From the NCBI GenBank assembly GCA_022495005.1, contig JAGYXB010000135.1, forward strand, positions 2,294,001 to 2,358,000: a stretch of DNA of 64,000 nt, read 5' to 3'. Below, piece by piece: positions 13,111-26,031 of this stretch. Origin of the DNA: Rhyacophila brunnea. Lineage: Eukaryota; Arthropoda; Insecta; Trichoptera; Rhyacophilidae. Every line of letters starts with the position of its first letter. Positions within the stretch are counted from its first letter, which is position 1. Made by a program: the position numbers and the translations under genes. The notes beneath the pieces were generated by a model that saw only the letters and a program-made list of their open reading frames with translations, was not told the DNA's origin and ran no database searches.

Positions 13111-16100
13111 TTATCTAATATTTAAATATTATGTTTGTGAGGTTTTTCAAAATCATGTATTTAAAAAAATGTATTTTAGATACTTAAATATTATGTTGAT
13201 ATCTTTCGAATATTATTAATGAATGGTGAGTATACATTCTGTAGTGTTATATGTAAATTAGTGGTATTTAGTGATTCAACAATGAATGGCAATATATTAT
13301 ATACTCGTACATGCAAAACTACATCTAAATAAATAATTATTATAACACGTAGTTGGTTGTATTTATATTGAAAACAAAATAAGTATGTGCTACTTCCATA
13401 GTGGTTATAATTGTCAAGATACCAACAGGTGATTTAAAAAATGTCGTCATTTAGCATATACTAATATAGTAGAACGTTTCTTAACGTATGACAATATATA
13501 TTTGTATATATATATTAATTTATACATATGCCAATTTAACCGTGTTTTTATTTATAAGTAAAACCACGTGTTGAGCATTTTTTTATATTTTACACGGGTC
13601 CATTTGACAATCAAAATAAGCTTTACTTTTTTTTCTTTCTTATTTTAATAATTTTATATATAATTATATTAGTAAGTATATCAATCACCTTTTCTAAGTC
13701 GTTGAATAGAAAGGGAGATGCACGCGGATTTACGGAAGGCAGTTTTCTAAGTCTCCCACTTGCACTTATCACTAAACATATATCACTTTATATTTAAAAG
13801 AAAACTTGAGCGTAAACCGTTATAGGAAAAATGCAATAGATACAAATTGAATGTATTGATTTCCACTAAACGTAATTCGATATATTCTGAATAATAATAG
13901 TGTAATACTTATTCATATGTTAGGTACTTTGAAAGATATCCAGCTTTTTCTCATCTTTTTTTGTGCCCAACGCTCCGACATATAGGTAAATATGGATCTG
14001 GTGAGAATATTGGGAAACCATATTAAGGACAAGTATTAATTACAATACATATTTTATAGATTTGACAGACAATTAAAAATATTCAATATTATTGACAAAA
14101 ATTATTAATGTTATTTTATATAAGATAATCCTGGAAAATATTTTGTAATAATTGTTAAGTAAGAAGCTTTGCAATTTTTGTAATCTCTTAAAGTAAACAC
14201 GGAGTCGACTAAGCTCGTTTGGTTTATAGCTAGGTTTGGGTGCCTTGTTTCAGATTTGGAAAGCTCCTTGTTCTTGAATATAGGTGCATACATAATAGGC
14301 GAAGTAATTTTAATCGTCTAAGTAAAAAGCTATTAACAGTGGCGCCTCAAATTAGCTTTAATATACCTTCAAAATATAACAAGAGTTTTTTTTACAAATA
14401 TCAAAACGGGTAGGTTATGTCTTGTAATTATTAATTCAAATAGTCTGCTGCCAAACTGTTTATTTACCTATTAAATAAAAATGGATAACGTAAGTATTTC
14501 ATTATTTTTATGTGGATTAGTATCATATGATATTCTCAAACCTCCTCGCAAAATAAAGAATAAGTAGATATTGAAAGCAACCTTCAAATTTTGGTTTTAT
14601 TTCAGTTAAATAAATATTATGCAGTAACGTAATATTCTATATTATATTTCAGAAACCGTAAATAACAATGTATTCACATGGTAAATGGTACATCTTCAAA
14701 TATGGTTTCATATTACTGATTAATTGTTCTTAGATGTATATATATTGAATTTAGTTATATTCATTTTAACATATTTAATTTTAAGACAACGATCGATAAA
14801 AAATATCCAATAAGCCAATCTGTAAATAAAATAAATGCCCAGTCTAGTCTAGTTAAGTCCTCACGTAACCTTTAATGTAGTTATAACTAATTTTTGTATT
14901 TTAATAACCATATTCTAAGAGATTTCTCAATATTTTTCCATAATAGAGATTGGAGAATTCCAAAATGTATTCTTGAGAATTTGAAATTATACGTTTCTTA
15001 TGAATATATTTTGGGATATGTACTAATATCTTTATTCTTATATAGATTAAATAAAATTTTCAAAATTTAATTGGAGACCATTTTTGTAAAATAAAATTAA
15101 TAACTATAACAATATTAATTTTTTAAATCAATTCTATGACAGTTGGTAAATGTTTTTGATAAAACCTAGAAAATAAATAATTTTAATAATAATAACAATG
15201 ACGTGTTGCACTGTATTTTATTTCTTCGTCCATGATGAAACATTTTCATTTGCAGATTGTTTTTAGGATACCCCTTGTTAGTTTTTTTTTATTTATATTT
15301 CTTGCCCCACACCGGGCGCCTATTTCTTAAGCGAACTTACTAACTGTTATTCAGGACTTAAGTTTCAACTCTTATGTTGAATTTACAGCCAAAAGATTTA
15401 TTTTCATTCTTACTCCTGGCAAGTGAGGGTGAGTGTAACTCAAGACAAACTTACATTTGTAGGCAATTTACTTTGAGACTTCCCATTCACGTAGAGGGGA
15501 CTATTTGTTTTCATTAAGAAATGCTCCTCTGTAAAGCACTACTGTAGAAAACTGCGAGTGTTTGATTGAAATGGTTTAGCAAGTGTGAATTAAATCACGA
15601 CTCCCAGATTCATCTAGATAATTAATAATAGAAAATATTTTTATAAACATATTATGCAATGAAGTATGTTAAAATTAATTTAAATACTAGCATTTGATAT
15701 ATATAGTAATTTATATTGGATATTGTATCCTAAAATATTGATTCCACAAGATTACTTTACGTTTATTTTAATAATATTAAAAAATAATCTATTCGATATT
15801 CTTTAACCTGTATAATATAATATTAATAAAAAATATTAACTTCAATCATTATTAATACCATAAAAAGTGTAAAAGTATTTAAAAATTAAACAAATTTAAT
15901 AATTAAACAGTGTTATCTAATATCTTTCGTCAAAACGAATATTTTTCACACCTTTTCCTAGATCACAATGTTCGTAAATCGTAACGAAATCTACATCAGA
16001 TCGCATCTATATGCACAGGTCTGTGTAACGTCTTTCTGGTTGCAGCTTAGATAACTGCAAAAGCTTTCTTACTTGGGGGGCACTTAAAGCTCACGAGCAG

Positions 16101-17099
16101 AAGCTTTAAGCTCAGTCAACTCGGAGATAACTTGTGTGACAATTTCAAGACTTCTTCGTCGAATGCCAATCTACTTACTGGTTTTGCCAATGTGTTGATG
16201 CTAAAAAATAGGATATGATATTATTGTTTTAATTTAATTTATTTATTATAATATTTGATGGTATGAAGAATATTTTAGAATTTTCACGATAATATGTTTT
16301 CTTTTAACATAAAATCCGTAAGATATCACTGAATAATTTCAAGTTTACATTAAATTAATGCCTATTACGAGTATAAAATTCAGATAGTTTTAATGATGTA
16401 GCTATAAAAAAACTTTTATTTCTTTATTAATGAGCCCTTTATAATATAAATGTTTTATATTCGCTAGTAAATATAATATTTATACTACAAAACCATCGTG
16501 GATAATATTAATATATAACAATCACTCCATTTAAGTCGGTATATTTTGATACTAGGATTATGTTGGGTTCATTGATGTATGCAATTTTGAAGTTATAAAC
16601 CGGTTACAAATTCATCAATATTGTTCATAAAATATGAAAAATATCAACCGCACACTGGACAGCATCATGAAGCACTACGCCTCTCTTACATATTATGTTT
16701 TGAGGCAGTGACAGAGTTCCTCAAAGCACACGATGCACTCGTCTCATAAAAAAAGTAACAACAAAATAAGCATCGTTTTCATAATCTGAGTTTATCAGCC
16801 CGACTCTGTTAATTACTGCATTTTTACAACTCAGTGGAGGTTTATCCACAGGATGGTAAATTTTGCATCAGTTCATTATTTATGAATAAGGATATAATAC
16901 ATGCACCTTACAAGTTTTCTACAGAAGATACATGTAAATATATTTAATATAAATGGTGTGTGCATAATCTCTTTGACCTAAAATCCAGAAGGCTTACAAT
17001 TTTAAAGATTTTATTTAAAATTGTATTCATGTTATCAAACAAGAATAAATAATGGTATATTGAATTTAGTTTATTCGTAATAATATTAAACTTGATTTT

Positions 17100-17285
17100 A
17101 CCACGACATCCTTTTCCTTTTACTCGTTGAACTTACTTCTTTTGGGTTGACTCGCTTCGTTTCGCCGCGTTATAATATGTGAAGAAAGCTTTGTTGATAA
17201 AGTGACAATATAAAGAGGCCGCGCAGCGTCACGATAAGTTTTAATGAAACCGGAAGATTGCTTGTGTATTTCCCCCTTGCACTGT
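17100..17285. promoter_or_regulatory. candidate regulatory element with ETS- and GATA-like sites
   Basis: GC-richer stretch with ACCGGAAG (17249-17256, ETS-like), CGATAAG (GATA-like) and GAGGCCGCGCAGCG. No ORF. Confidence 0.25.
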
Positions 17286-17583
17286 GAAACAATACTAGTC
17301 CAAACTTTAATTCGTTTAATGGGTAAATAAAGATATGGTGCAATTATCCACTAAAATGTATTGTAAAGGGTAATTTAATGAAGAGATATCACCACCAGTA
17401 TACTTTAGTTAAAATAACAAGTCTAAGTAGTAGTCCATTGTTTCTAATAAAATAAGTAATGTTGAGTCGTTATATTGATAAAACTTAATTTAATCATGGT
17501 TATACGCTGTTTTTACCAAGAATATTATATTATGGATGTAGTTGCACCTAAATAACTTAAAAAAGCGCTTTTAAGCGCGAAAA

Positions 17584-17704
17584 AATATTTTTTCTATTGG
17601 TTATGTTATAATATATTTTTTCAGAACTGTTTTAAAAATAATGTATATTAATCAATAATTAGAATGTTATATTCTTAACTCTTGTGAATTATTCGCTGAA
17701 TAAA
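17584..17704 (+). repeat. right-arm fragment of the inverted-arm family
   Basis: ATATTTTTTCTATTGGTTAT, TATAATATATTTTTTCAGAA and GAATTATTCGCTGAATAAA match the right arm at 33380-33467 and the tail at 54500. The tRNA-like part is missing. Confidence 0.6.
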
Positions 17705-19924
17705 AAAAATAGTTAAATTGAAAGTATATGAATCCTATAGTATAAGTCCTTGCATGTTTAATAAAATAATTAAGTATCTATTAGAGTAATCTAGCTCCTT
17801 CTTCACTTTTTAGTGATAAGCGTTTTCACTATGAAATATTTTTCTAAACTTAATCAATTCGTCTATCTAGTGGTTTTACAGGACAGCATTGCTTCACGGT
17901 TTTAACATCACTGGATTTATAAATTATTGTCAATGAGTGTTTATTTATTAAAAAATGACAGTTTAATAGACTTATATCAGTTTTAACTTAATATAGGTAA
18001 TGCTATTCATGTTGATTTTTGGTTTTATGAAATATTGCTGAAAAGAAAGGACCACTGGATTTATAATACTATTTTGTAATAATTTATATTCTAAAATGGC
18101 CTTTAATGTCATTTAATAACCTTTGCTATGTATATGCCCGTTTTCTTCGCTTAAGATTAAATATAGTAAATGCCTTTTTTTCTTAATATATATTATCTGT
18201 AAAAATATTCACATACAATATTCCATATATACGAGTAGGTACACAGAGAACTTCAGTGAAATTAATATGCTGTTGAAATGATTGAATACCAAACATTATA
18301 AAATTAACTATTAACCCAGGACCATATCAATCTCAATGTTATTTAACCATAAAATTACGTAATCCTATTGAATTCATTATATAAACTAATTGATTCGACA
18401 GTACGTATTATACGAGTACTTATTTCACATTCAATGACAATCCATATCTATGTGGTTGTCTTTATTTATAACCGTGGTAAAACATACACGTATTTATAAT
18501 GTCCCTTACTTATCCCTCGTTTTAGTGACCAATATCAGTTCGTCCCTCGTCATCCTGAAGAGATTCAAGAAAACGATACTAAGAACAGAAAGACGCAATA
18601 ATTCAAATGACATTATCATGACGTCACCTAAATGTTTACCTCTGTAGCCCCTTCTCACCCTAAGATGCTTTTGACTATCTCACGTCATGACTTTAAGATT
18701 CGTCTACAATATTTGTGTTATTTTTATGATATTAATATTATGTACTAGCGCAAAATACACTTATGATAATTTAAGAAGTATTGTAGGTATTTAGCCAACT
18801 TGATGGAAATAACATGCATTTATTTATCTACATATGTCTGCATACATCTCGATTGTCCCTCTAAAAGGTGTTATTGCTAACAATATTTCCTCTTCAAGGC
18901 TAGCATTTTAACATCACCATATTATGGAATTGTCAAAAAATACGGATTAGCTATTGATCAGTCACTCAAAGCCTATGAGTAAAAAAAATGAAATTGGACG
19001 CGGCGAACATTACACACACCATTGTTCTGGATTCAAATACATGTAGTGTTCTTATGTTCATCCTCAATAGTCCTATCCTATAACTAAGGATGGGAAATAT
19101 GGAAAGTAAAGGCGTTGCAAACAACCCTGAAATAATCCTGCATTGAGATGATTGCTTTAGCCATCGATATTTCGGGTAGATAGAATGGGTATAATATAAT
19201 GAATATACAATACTAGGATTAATTATTTTTTTCTAATAATAAATATAGAATTTAAATCATTGAACTATCTTTTACTACAACTATTTTAAATTATGTCAAA
19301 TGACTCGCGGTATTAATTATAGATCCGACTTTTTTTTTCAACTTGCAACTATGTAGATAAACGCCATCACAAATCTGGCCGACTTCAAAACTTGTTCTTT
19401 CGTATCCAACGAGATTCGCATTCCGTCTAAAGTGAGCGGTTTAAACGGTACTTTAGTCGGGGGTTACGACGCCGCAAAATCTTCACCTTAAGACCACAAG
19501 ATATCGGCGCCATAAGAAGCTTCGAGTTGGGCGTCGCGACGCTGCGCTGAAGCTCCCAGCCACAGGCTTGTTAGAAAGAGGAAAGCTCAGAGCGAGGGGA
19601 TCACGTCGCTTGTGCCGATTAACGGGACTGCCCATACATTATTTGGGGTAATCGAGGCCATCGGAATGAATATCAGTGGTGTTGTCTACCCTCAATCGTT
19701 TAACCGACTAAATTTCATCCAGATATTTGACTAGTTAACTTCGATAATAATTTTATATTTTCTATAAACACTCAATAATATTATATATTATTTATATGTA
19801 CTAATAATACAATTATTTATATACATCGTGTATTATTTTAAATATGTTAACTGCCAATTCTTAAGATATATATTATATTCCATTGGTTCTACAATTCGAT
19901 GTGCATCGTGGCCACCTAGCTTAG
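17705..19924. other. AT-rich non-coding DNA
   Basis: Nothing recognised except the GC-rich island at 19330-19725. Confidence 0.6.
19330..19725. promoter_or_regulatory. GC-rich island, candidate conserved non-coding element
   Basis: About 400 bp of mixed-composition sequence without an ORF includes GGCGTCGCGACGC and ATTAACGGGACTGCCC. Nothing recognisable as a gene or transposon was seen, and the composition suggests constraint or an old insertion. Confidence 0.3.
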
Positions 19925-20084
19925 CATATTTGCTTATGAAAATAGTTGGTAGTCACACGCTTAACCTATAAAATCCACGGTTCGGATCCAAACACACATT
20001 AAAAATACATGTGAATTTAGCAGACGTGGAATTCGAACTCGCGACCTTCAGAAGCCGATACTCTACACTTGGCCCATCTAACGG
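19925..20084 (-). repeat. tRNA-derived SINE, head and proximal body
   Basis: The minus-strand head is GTTAGATGGGCCAAGTGTAG, then GGTCGCGAGTTCGAATTCC (near-consensus Pol III B box). The body, TGCTAAATTCACATGTATT then TGTGTGTTTGGATCC, parallels the copy at 34955-35165. It lies about 160 bp upstream of the LINE, in the opposite orientation. Confidence 0.72.
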
Positions 20085-20244
20085 AAAACATACAAAAGGT
20101 ACCTAGTGAATTTTATATACAATGGTAGGATTAAATAAGTAGGTACTTTCAATCCACATTATTTTATTGTATACGTTTAATAGTGTTCAATGTGAATACT
20201 TTTAAGCGTATTCAGTATTATTATAAACATTATAATACTACCTA

Positions 20245-22508
20245 TAGCTAAGATTTTAACGCTATACGTAGATGAAGCTATGTTAAACCAAAACGATGTA
20301 CTAGCCGCGTTTCTTGACGTATGTGGTGCTTTTGATAATGTAAATAGCGATATATTACTGACAAAACTAGCTTCGATTGGTTGTTCAGAAAAAATAATCA
20401 AATTCATTAAATTTAGTTCTCACGAAAGATATATCCATGCTGATGTACTTAGAGAAGATTACAGAATTGTTTACAAAGGAGTACCTCAAGGAGGGGTGCT
20501 TAGCCCGCTCCTGTATGCAATATATGTATCTGGGATCACAGAGAATATACCGAAATGTGTAGAAATTTCGCAATTTGCAGATGATATTGGAATTTATACA
20601 AGTATCACACCTGTCGAATTAGGTCGAGACACTATAGAAAACTCGGTCAATATAATTAAAAAAGAACTTCATAACTTAGGCCTGGAACTTTCTCCGCAAA
20701 AAACGGTATTGATTCACTTCAATAAAAAAAACATTGAGCCTGGGAAAATCGGCATCAAAATTGATAACTGCACAATCAAATCTTCTGAGACCGTCCGCTT
20801 TCTAGGCGTTATTTTTGATCATAAAATGACTTTTATTCCTCAAATTAACCAAATTCAAAAGAAATGCAATCGTGCACTAAATATAATCAAATTCTTGTGT
20901 GGCACTTGGTGGGGCTCCAACCCGGAAACATTGATATTATTGTACAAGAGCTTCGTTCGCTCCGTAATTGACTATGCTAGCTTTGTGTACTTTCCTACTC
21001 GTAAAGATCTAATTGACAAAATAGAAGGAATACAATATACAGCTGTGAGAGCTGCACTAGGATATCGCATTAGTACGCCAAAAAATATTTTGCTTGCTGA
21101 GTCTAAGCTCACCCTTATTTTAGAACGTACAAAATTTCTGTGTAATTGCTACTTGAGTAAAACACTATCAAATAGCGGTTCACAAACGTATGATAAAATT
21201 CGTAATAGTTATAATCTTTTTAAAAAGAAAAAGCACAAAAGAAAAATAAAAAGGGTCTTACGCTGTTGTATCGAAAATATAATGGACATTAGTGGCCAGA
21301 TAAATATTCAAAATAATTATACACCGTACTGCCATGAATACAAAACAACATTTACTTCGATTGACATAAATACTGAGTTAGGCCACAGTCTTAAAAGTTC
21401 CAATAATCCTAATTTAGAAATAAACAATATCATTTCTCGGGGTGGTTTGTGTGCAATTTATACAGATGGCAGTAAAGTTCAAGATTCCCCTTCAGTTGGA
21501 ACTGCATGTATTTGTCCGGAATTGGATATTCAAATAAAAAGAAGCATTAATCAAAATGCATCTGTATTTACTGCGGAATGTATTGCTTTGAATGATGCAC
21601 TTGACATAGCGCTCAAACACGTCAACAAAAATATAATCATTTTTACGGACTCACTCAGTGCTCTCCAATGTCTACTTTTTCCAAAATTTGGCGTAAAAAC
21701 CAATTTATATATACTTGAGATTAAAAAAAGGTTTAACAAATTTATACAAACAACTTCAAATAACAGCAAAATTACATTCTACTGGATTCCTTCACACGTT
21801 GGAATTCTGGGGAACGAGAACGCAGATAGCCTTGCAAAAACAGCAACTCTTGAGAGGAGCAGTGATAAACTCCCCATACCGTATACAGACGTTTTTGAAA
21901 CATTCAAGAAAATAGCCAAAACTGAAACAGATAGTTTATTAAAAGAACAAGGTCTAACAAAGGGGAAAAAGTACTTTCAAAGTTATTACAATCCTGAAAC
22001 CAAACCATGGTATACCAATAAAATGCTAAATAGAGAAACAATCGTCACAATCAATCGCTGCAGAGCAGACCATTATAATCTTGCCTCATCCCTGGCTCGC
22101 TTGGGTATAATAAATGACCCTGGGTGCCGGTGCGGAAGTGAGACTGAAGATGTTAACCACGTAGTTTGGCAATGTTCTTTGTATGACACCCAGAGACAGC
22201 GGCTTCTTAAAGATTTAAGTAAACAAAACTACCAATTGCCACTGGATCTCACGATATTTTTGGCTCGGCCGAATATCAAGGCGTTCCAGTGTGTCCAAAT
22301 GTTTCTGAGTGAGTGTGGCCTACAAGTCTAAACTTCTTTTCTTTTTCTCTTTTTTTTTCTTCTTCCTCTACCGTAAATTTGTATTGTAATAACTGTATGA
22401 GAAATTATTGTAATAATGTGTATATATAGTGTATGTTAAAAAGTAAAGCTAAATAAGACTCAATTGAGACTTCAGAGCTTAATAAAAAAAAAAAAAAAAA
22501 AAAAAAAA
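20245..22508 (+). mobile_element. 5'-truncated non-LTR retrotransposon (LINE) of the RNase H-bearing I/R1/LOA type
   Basis: This is the 3' part of a LINE. An RT plus RNase H ORF is followed by a 3' UTR of about 150 bp (22332-22483), an AATAAA overlapping the tail (22481-22486) and a run of 25 A (22484-22508). No endonuclease or gag-like ORF lies upstream. RT-like reading frame fades near 20245, within the RT fingers region, as expected from incomplete target-primed reverse transcription. The downstream flank starts TAATATGTAC; I could not match it confidently to a 5' flank, so the target-site duplication and exact 5' breakpoint are unresolved. An open ORF and a homopolymer tail suggest a recent insertion. 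The clade is inferred from RNase H presence, which excludes typical Jockey and CR1 elements. Confidence 0.92.
20280..22331 (+). CDS. LINE ORF2 fragment: reverse transcriptase - RNase H - CCHC tail (683 aa, N-terminally truncated)
   Basis: In its intact form this polyprotein would copy its RNA into chromosomal DNA. Visible in order: the RT palm block FLDVCGAFDNV (residues 11-21, catalytic Asp13), GVPQGGVLSPLL (from residue 67) and the active site FADD (Asp101/Asp102), then a thumb-like block with VRFLGVIFDHKM. The RNase H domain begins near residue 390 with YTDGSK (Asp396), followed by Glu433, Asp457 (FTDSLSAL), His506 (WIPSHVG) and Asp516 (NENADSLAK), so the catalytic set is complete. A C-terminal zinc-knuckle-like C616-x-C618-x8-H627-x4-C632 follows, typical of this ORF2 class. 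The frame stays open upstream of Met1, so that Met is not the ancestral start. The endonuclease and RT N-terminus are missing, so this copy cannot be autonomous. There are no internal stops or frameshifts. Confidence 0.92.
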   Translation: MLNQNDVLAAFLDVCGAFDNVNSDILLTKLASIGCSEKIIKFIKFSSHERYIHADVLREDYRIVYKGVPQGGVLSPLLYAIYVSGITENIPKCVEISQFADDIGIYTSITPVELGRDTIENSVNIIKKELHNLGLELSPQKTVLIHFNKKNIEPGKIGIKIDNCTIKSSETVRFLGVIFDHKMTFIPQINQIQKKCNRALNIIKFLCGTWWGSNPETLILLYKSFVRSVIDYASFVYFPTRKDLIDKIEGIQYTAVRAALGYRISTPKNILLAESKLTLILERTKFLCNCYLSKTLSNSGSQTYDKIRNSYNLFKKKKHKRKIKRVLRCCIENIMDISGQINIQNNYTPYCHEYKTTFTSIDINTELGHSLKSSNNPNLEINNIISRGGLCAIYTDGSKVQDSPSVGTACICPELDIQIKRSINQNASVFTAECIALNDALDIALKHVNKNIIIFTDSLSALQCLLFPKFGVKTNLYILEIKKRFNKFIQTTSNNSKITFYWIPSHVGILGNENADSLAKTATLERSSDKLPIPYTDVFETFKKIAKTETDSLLKEQGLTKGKKYFQSYYNPETKPWYTNKMLNRETIVTINRCRADHYNLASSLARLGIINDPGCRCGSETEDVNHVVWQCSLYDTQRQRLLKDLSKQNYQLPLDLTIFLARPNIKAFQCVQMFLSECGLQV

Positions 22509-22968
22509 TAATATGTACTTATATAATTAACATGTTATGAAAAAATAAATATATGTAATATTATTATATACATTGCTAATTGTTGTTTAATATCATAATG
22601 ATACGGCAATGTAAATAATGTAGGTACTATGACATCTTATTCTGGTATGTAGTTTGATAATTTTTAATTGATTGAGATTGCATTTACTTGGTAGAATTCC
22701 ACTGAATATAGTATGCTATTTCCACAATTAATAATATGTGTTAAGTCGATCTCTACAATTATTTTAAAATTAACTATAATAATAAGGATTTAGTAATACT
22801 TCTATTACGTTTTAAATATTTACAAGAGTGAATATAAGCAAGGGAAAATCATTTATTTATATGTTGCGACATTTATTTAGTTCAATGAATACGTTAGGTA
22901 CCTAAATATATCAATTAAAATATAGAACAAGATTATGTAGTATTTATTTCACATAGTTTTATTATCAT

Positions 22969-23053
22969 TTGACAGTGTCCTATCAAAGCAGATGAAATCG
23001 GTTCTAATTATCATTAAGCTATGCGGAATTCTACATATTGTGGAAGTGCATCT
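22969..23053 (+). repeat. dispersed repeat with GACGAAACCGGT-like core, copy 1
   Basis: TTGACAGTGTCC, GCAGATGAAATCGGTTCTAA and TTCTACATATTGTGGAAGTG match the copy at 38572. The GxxGAAACCGGT word resembles sequences at the ends of arthropod Penelope-like elements, but no Penelope coding was found nearby. Confidence 0.5.
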
Positions 23054-25019
23054 TTTCACAAACAATTAACTGTTAAGTACACTATTAAAGAGATATTTGT
23101 ATATTATTATGTAATTTTGTACTTTAATTGGAATTATATAAAACCTATTTAACCTATTTAATATTTGATAACTTGAAAGAATCACCTAAGTTTCACGATG
23201 CGTACAAAATACAATTTATTATAACAAAAAAACTAAAGGAGCGAGCAAGACCAATATACTACTTCTGCATAAGGTCGACTTTGGTGTAACATCTATTGGG
23301 GCTATTGTCATAATAAGCCATGTATTAGTATATTATTATATTCTTGTATGAATTTACATAAGAATATTGTTACTTATACCAGACTGTATGTAATTCCGTC
23401 AGGTATAAATATATAATGTTTTTAGTATTGTACGTCTTTATCACTACAATATATAGGTAGGACACCTTTGAAAAATATATCCCCTTAATAAATTAATGTA
23501 ATATTTAGATAACTCATGGTTCATATGATATTATTTTACATTTTATAAAATTGTTTGGATATCAAAATATATTCTGAAAATATTATTTAATAGAAAAAAT
23601 AGGTCATCCTATTTATTGACGCAATGAGAACTTTTATTATAAAATTAATGTTATTCACCCATAATATTCCGAATATCTTAAATATGCTTCAATTATTTAT
23701 CGCTAAGATTTTGTCAGTGTTTATGGCAAGCATTAAAACCATAAACTATAAAACAGGCATCTAGCATAAAATTTTGATTGCAAATTATACCTTTCGGCCG
23801 TAGTAAAATTAATAACACTATTATCATATAAACCACGAACCGTCATTTAAACATACCTTGTCACCCATACCGTATACACTATAAAACAAAGGCAGCTCAG
23901 ATTTTGCGCAAAGGGGATGAGAAGGACTAAACTTACTAGTAAGGGAGGGTCCACAGCGATCCCATTTATTCGGCAGGATATTATGATGCATAAATTCTTC
24001 AATTAATTCGTGTATATATACTTTAACTATAAAAATATTTTACACAACTAATACAAATTTTGATAAAAATTCAAGCAAAATGCATTTTATTGTATTTTTT
24101 AAGCATATTCCCCTTTTTCTATTAGGCGTATGACATTTTTTCATTACGTAGTATAATGATTCAAAAAAAAACTTAAAATGAACTTAATTCTAGTAAGCAA
24201 TCTTTATTTGTAGGATGTTTATCACATTTAAATGCTCAAAGACATACTTATAATTAGCATCTTTTGAATTATCTTCAAATGTGTTCCTCGTGTCCATTTT
24301 TTGAATAATAAAATGCCTAATTCTTGTCAAATTTGGGATCACAAAGATTATAAAATATGATTTTTTATCGTAAATATATCACTATATAATGTTAACATTA
24401 ATTTTACGAATAGTTTTGTAAATGCGTTTAAAAATTAATAAAACTAAAAAATCTTAATACCATTGCACATGGGTGTACTGAAATATGACTATATTCTAAA
24501 ACATAAGAGCTAGAGGTTTAAAAGAATACTATTTTATATAATAAAAATACTTTATGCAGTCATCAAATGTTAAAAATAAATATAAAGGATAATAAGGATT
24601 CAAAATTATATAAATAGATTATCTACAATGATCAAGGAATGTTCAGGGTTATGCTCTGAAAATACCATAAAAGCTCCATTTTGACCTACGATGAGCATGT
24701 GGGCCCTTAATACCTATGCGAGATTTAAGAATGCAGAATTTCCTATTAAATATAATTATATAATCGAATAAGAGTTGTTTAATGTTTGTGATGTGTTAGA
24801 AGTATTTTTTTTTGTATATATAGGTATAATATAGGTACATGAAAATTAGATTGAACATAATAACGAAATACATTGCTAGTCGAATTTGATTATATTACAG
24901 ACGGATCATAATCGAAACATTCATACGTCATGGTAAGCAGAAACATTGTCAATGTTTAACTATTTTTATTTTATTCATTTTATTAAAACGATTTTCTATT
25001 CACAGTGTCGAGATGTGTC

Positions 25020-25275
25020 TAATTAGTCCAGTGAGTATCTCTCCATATGGACGATCTAAGGCGGGTGAATTGACGAGGAGGACATGCGAGATGGGGTGGT
25101 CGCATGAGGGTGGACTGCCGATGAAATCTTTACGCGGTGTCAGGCTCCGGGTTTTAAGGGTCGGACATTAGCGACTCATTAAATCACACCCCCAAAGGAC
25201 CTGTTAGGCCGCCTCTTTAGACCGTGAAGGCTAATGCTATAAATGAGCCTACTGCTCAGCGCACGTGGAAGATCT
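25020..25275. other. GC-rich segment of unknown origin
   Basis: About 255 bp differ sharply from the AT-rich flanks: GACGAGGAGGACATGCGAGA, CAGGCTCCGGGTTTTAAGG, CCTGTTAGGCCGCC. Stops occur in every frame on both strands. No terminal repeats or tRNA-like motifs. It may be a fragment of a mobile element 5' region or a non-coding exon. Confidence 0.3.
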
Positions 25276-25596
25276 TTATCAAAAGTTTTGCCTAAATCTT
25301 AGTTGTTAGTCATATGATTTTACCTCACGAACTTTGAGAAAAAAACGTATTAAATTTGTATATTATACCTACTAATAATTAAATTATATTTTATAATATT
25401 GATTATTTCTGTAATATGTAAATTTCTAATAAATTAGAGATTGCGACATTTTTAATTATTCGAAAAAACAATTTTACCATCAACATCCTTGTGTCTATAT
25501 TTTTGTATTATTCCTAACCTCTTAATGTGACTGGTAGGTATGTTTAAAAAAAACTCATAAATGTATCTGATAATATAATATCTATATATACCTAGG

Positions 25597-25916
25597 ATTG
25601 CAATATCAAATAAAAATACCAATAGGTACCGATATTTCCTATTGAATATCGGTATTCGTAAAATAATAATAATAAAAAAGTATTTACCAATAAATATATG
25701 TAAAAATCTCTTTAAAATATTAATATTTTTATCATTTGTGTCATTGCTGGTCACCAAAAACGATGAAAGGCCACGGAAGTAAACCAAACATTGCGTAACC
25801 CGACAAAAAATACAGTCCTGCCTTTTATGTTAATTAATACATTTTGTTTCCACTTTCTGATTTTTTAAACCGCTATTTCTGTATCGAAAAATATTGGGAT
25901 ATCGGTATTGCAATCC
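25597..25916. mobile_element. short hAT-like element with GATTGCAATA ends
   Basis: The element is about 320 bp with ends ATTGCAATA.../...TATTGCAAT, flanked by the 9-bp direct repeat ATACCTAGG (25588-25596 and 25917-25925). An 8-bp duplication would fit hAT, but the exact boundary is ambiguous by one or two bases. The interior contains further CCGATAT/ATATCGG motifs in inverted positions. Confidence 0.72.
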
Positions 25917-25926
25917 ATACCTAGGC

Positions 25927-26031
25927 TCGTCAAAAAAGTAATCGATACACTACCGATACATTTTTTCGATTGGAAATAAATGCCTTTCCGATAAGCATTA
26001 TTGATACCGATATTTTTTCTTTCGATTTGAC
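25927..26031. repeat. short inverted-repeat segment adjoining the hAT-like element
   Basis: CTCGTCAAA at the left and TTTGACGAC at the right are near-inverted repeats. The segment between them is rich in ATCGATAC and ACCGATA motifs like those of the neighbouring element. It may be a second tiny element or a duplicated part of the first. Confidence 0.4.

Larger units (their letters stand above)
12677..17583. other. AT-rich non-coding DNA
   Basis: A 71-codon ORF at 12693-12908 follows the 46-bp repeat but matches nothing known to me. Somewhat GC-richer patches at 15290-15540 and 16020-16200 have no ORF. Holds the SINE relic at 13035 and the island at 17100. Confidence 0.55.

Noticed and set aside
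22969..23053. Hammerhead ribozyme of a Penelope-like element
   Set aside because: GAAA is present but the CUGAUGA core and the required stems are not.
25452..25787. 111-codon ORF on the minus strand
   Set aside because: It spans the short hAT-like element boundary and is composed of low-complexity Ile/Phe/Tyr; not protein-like.
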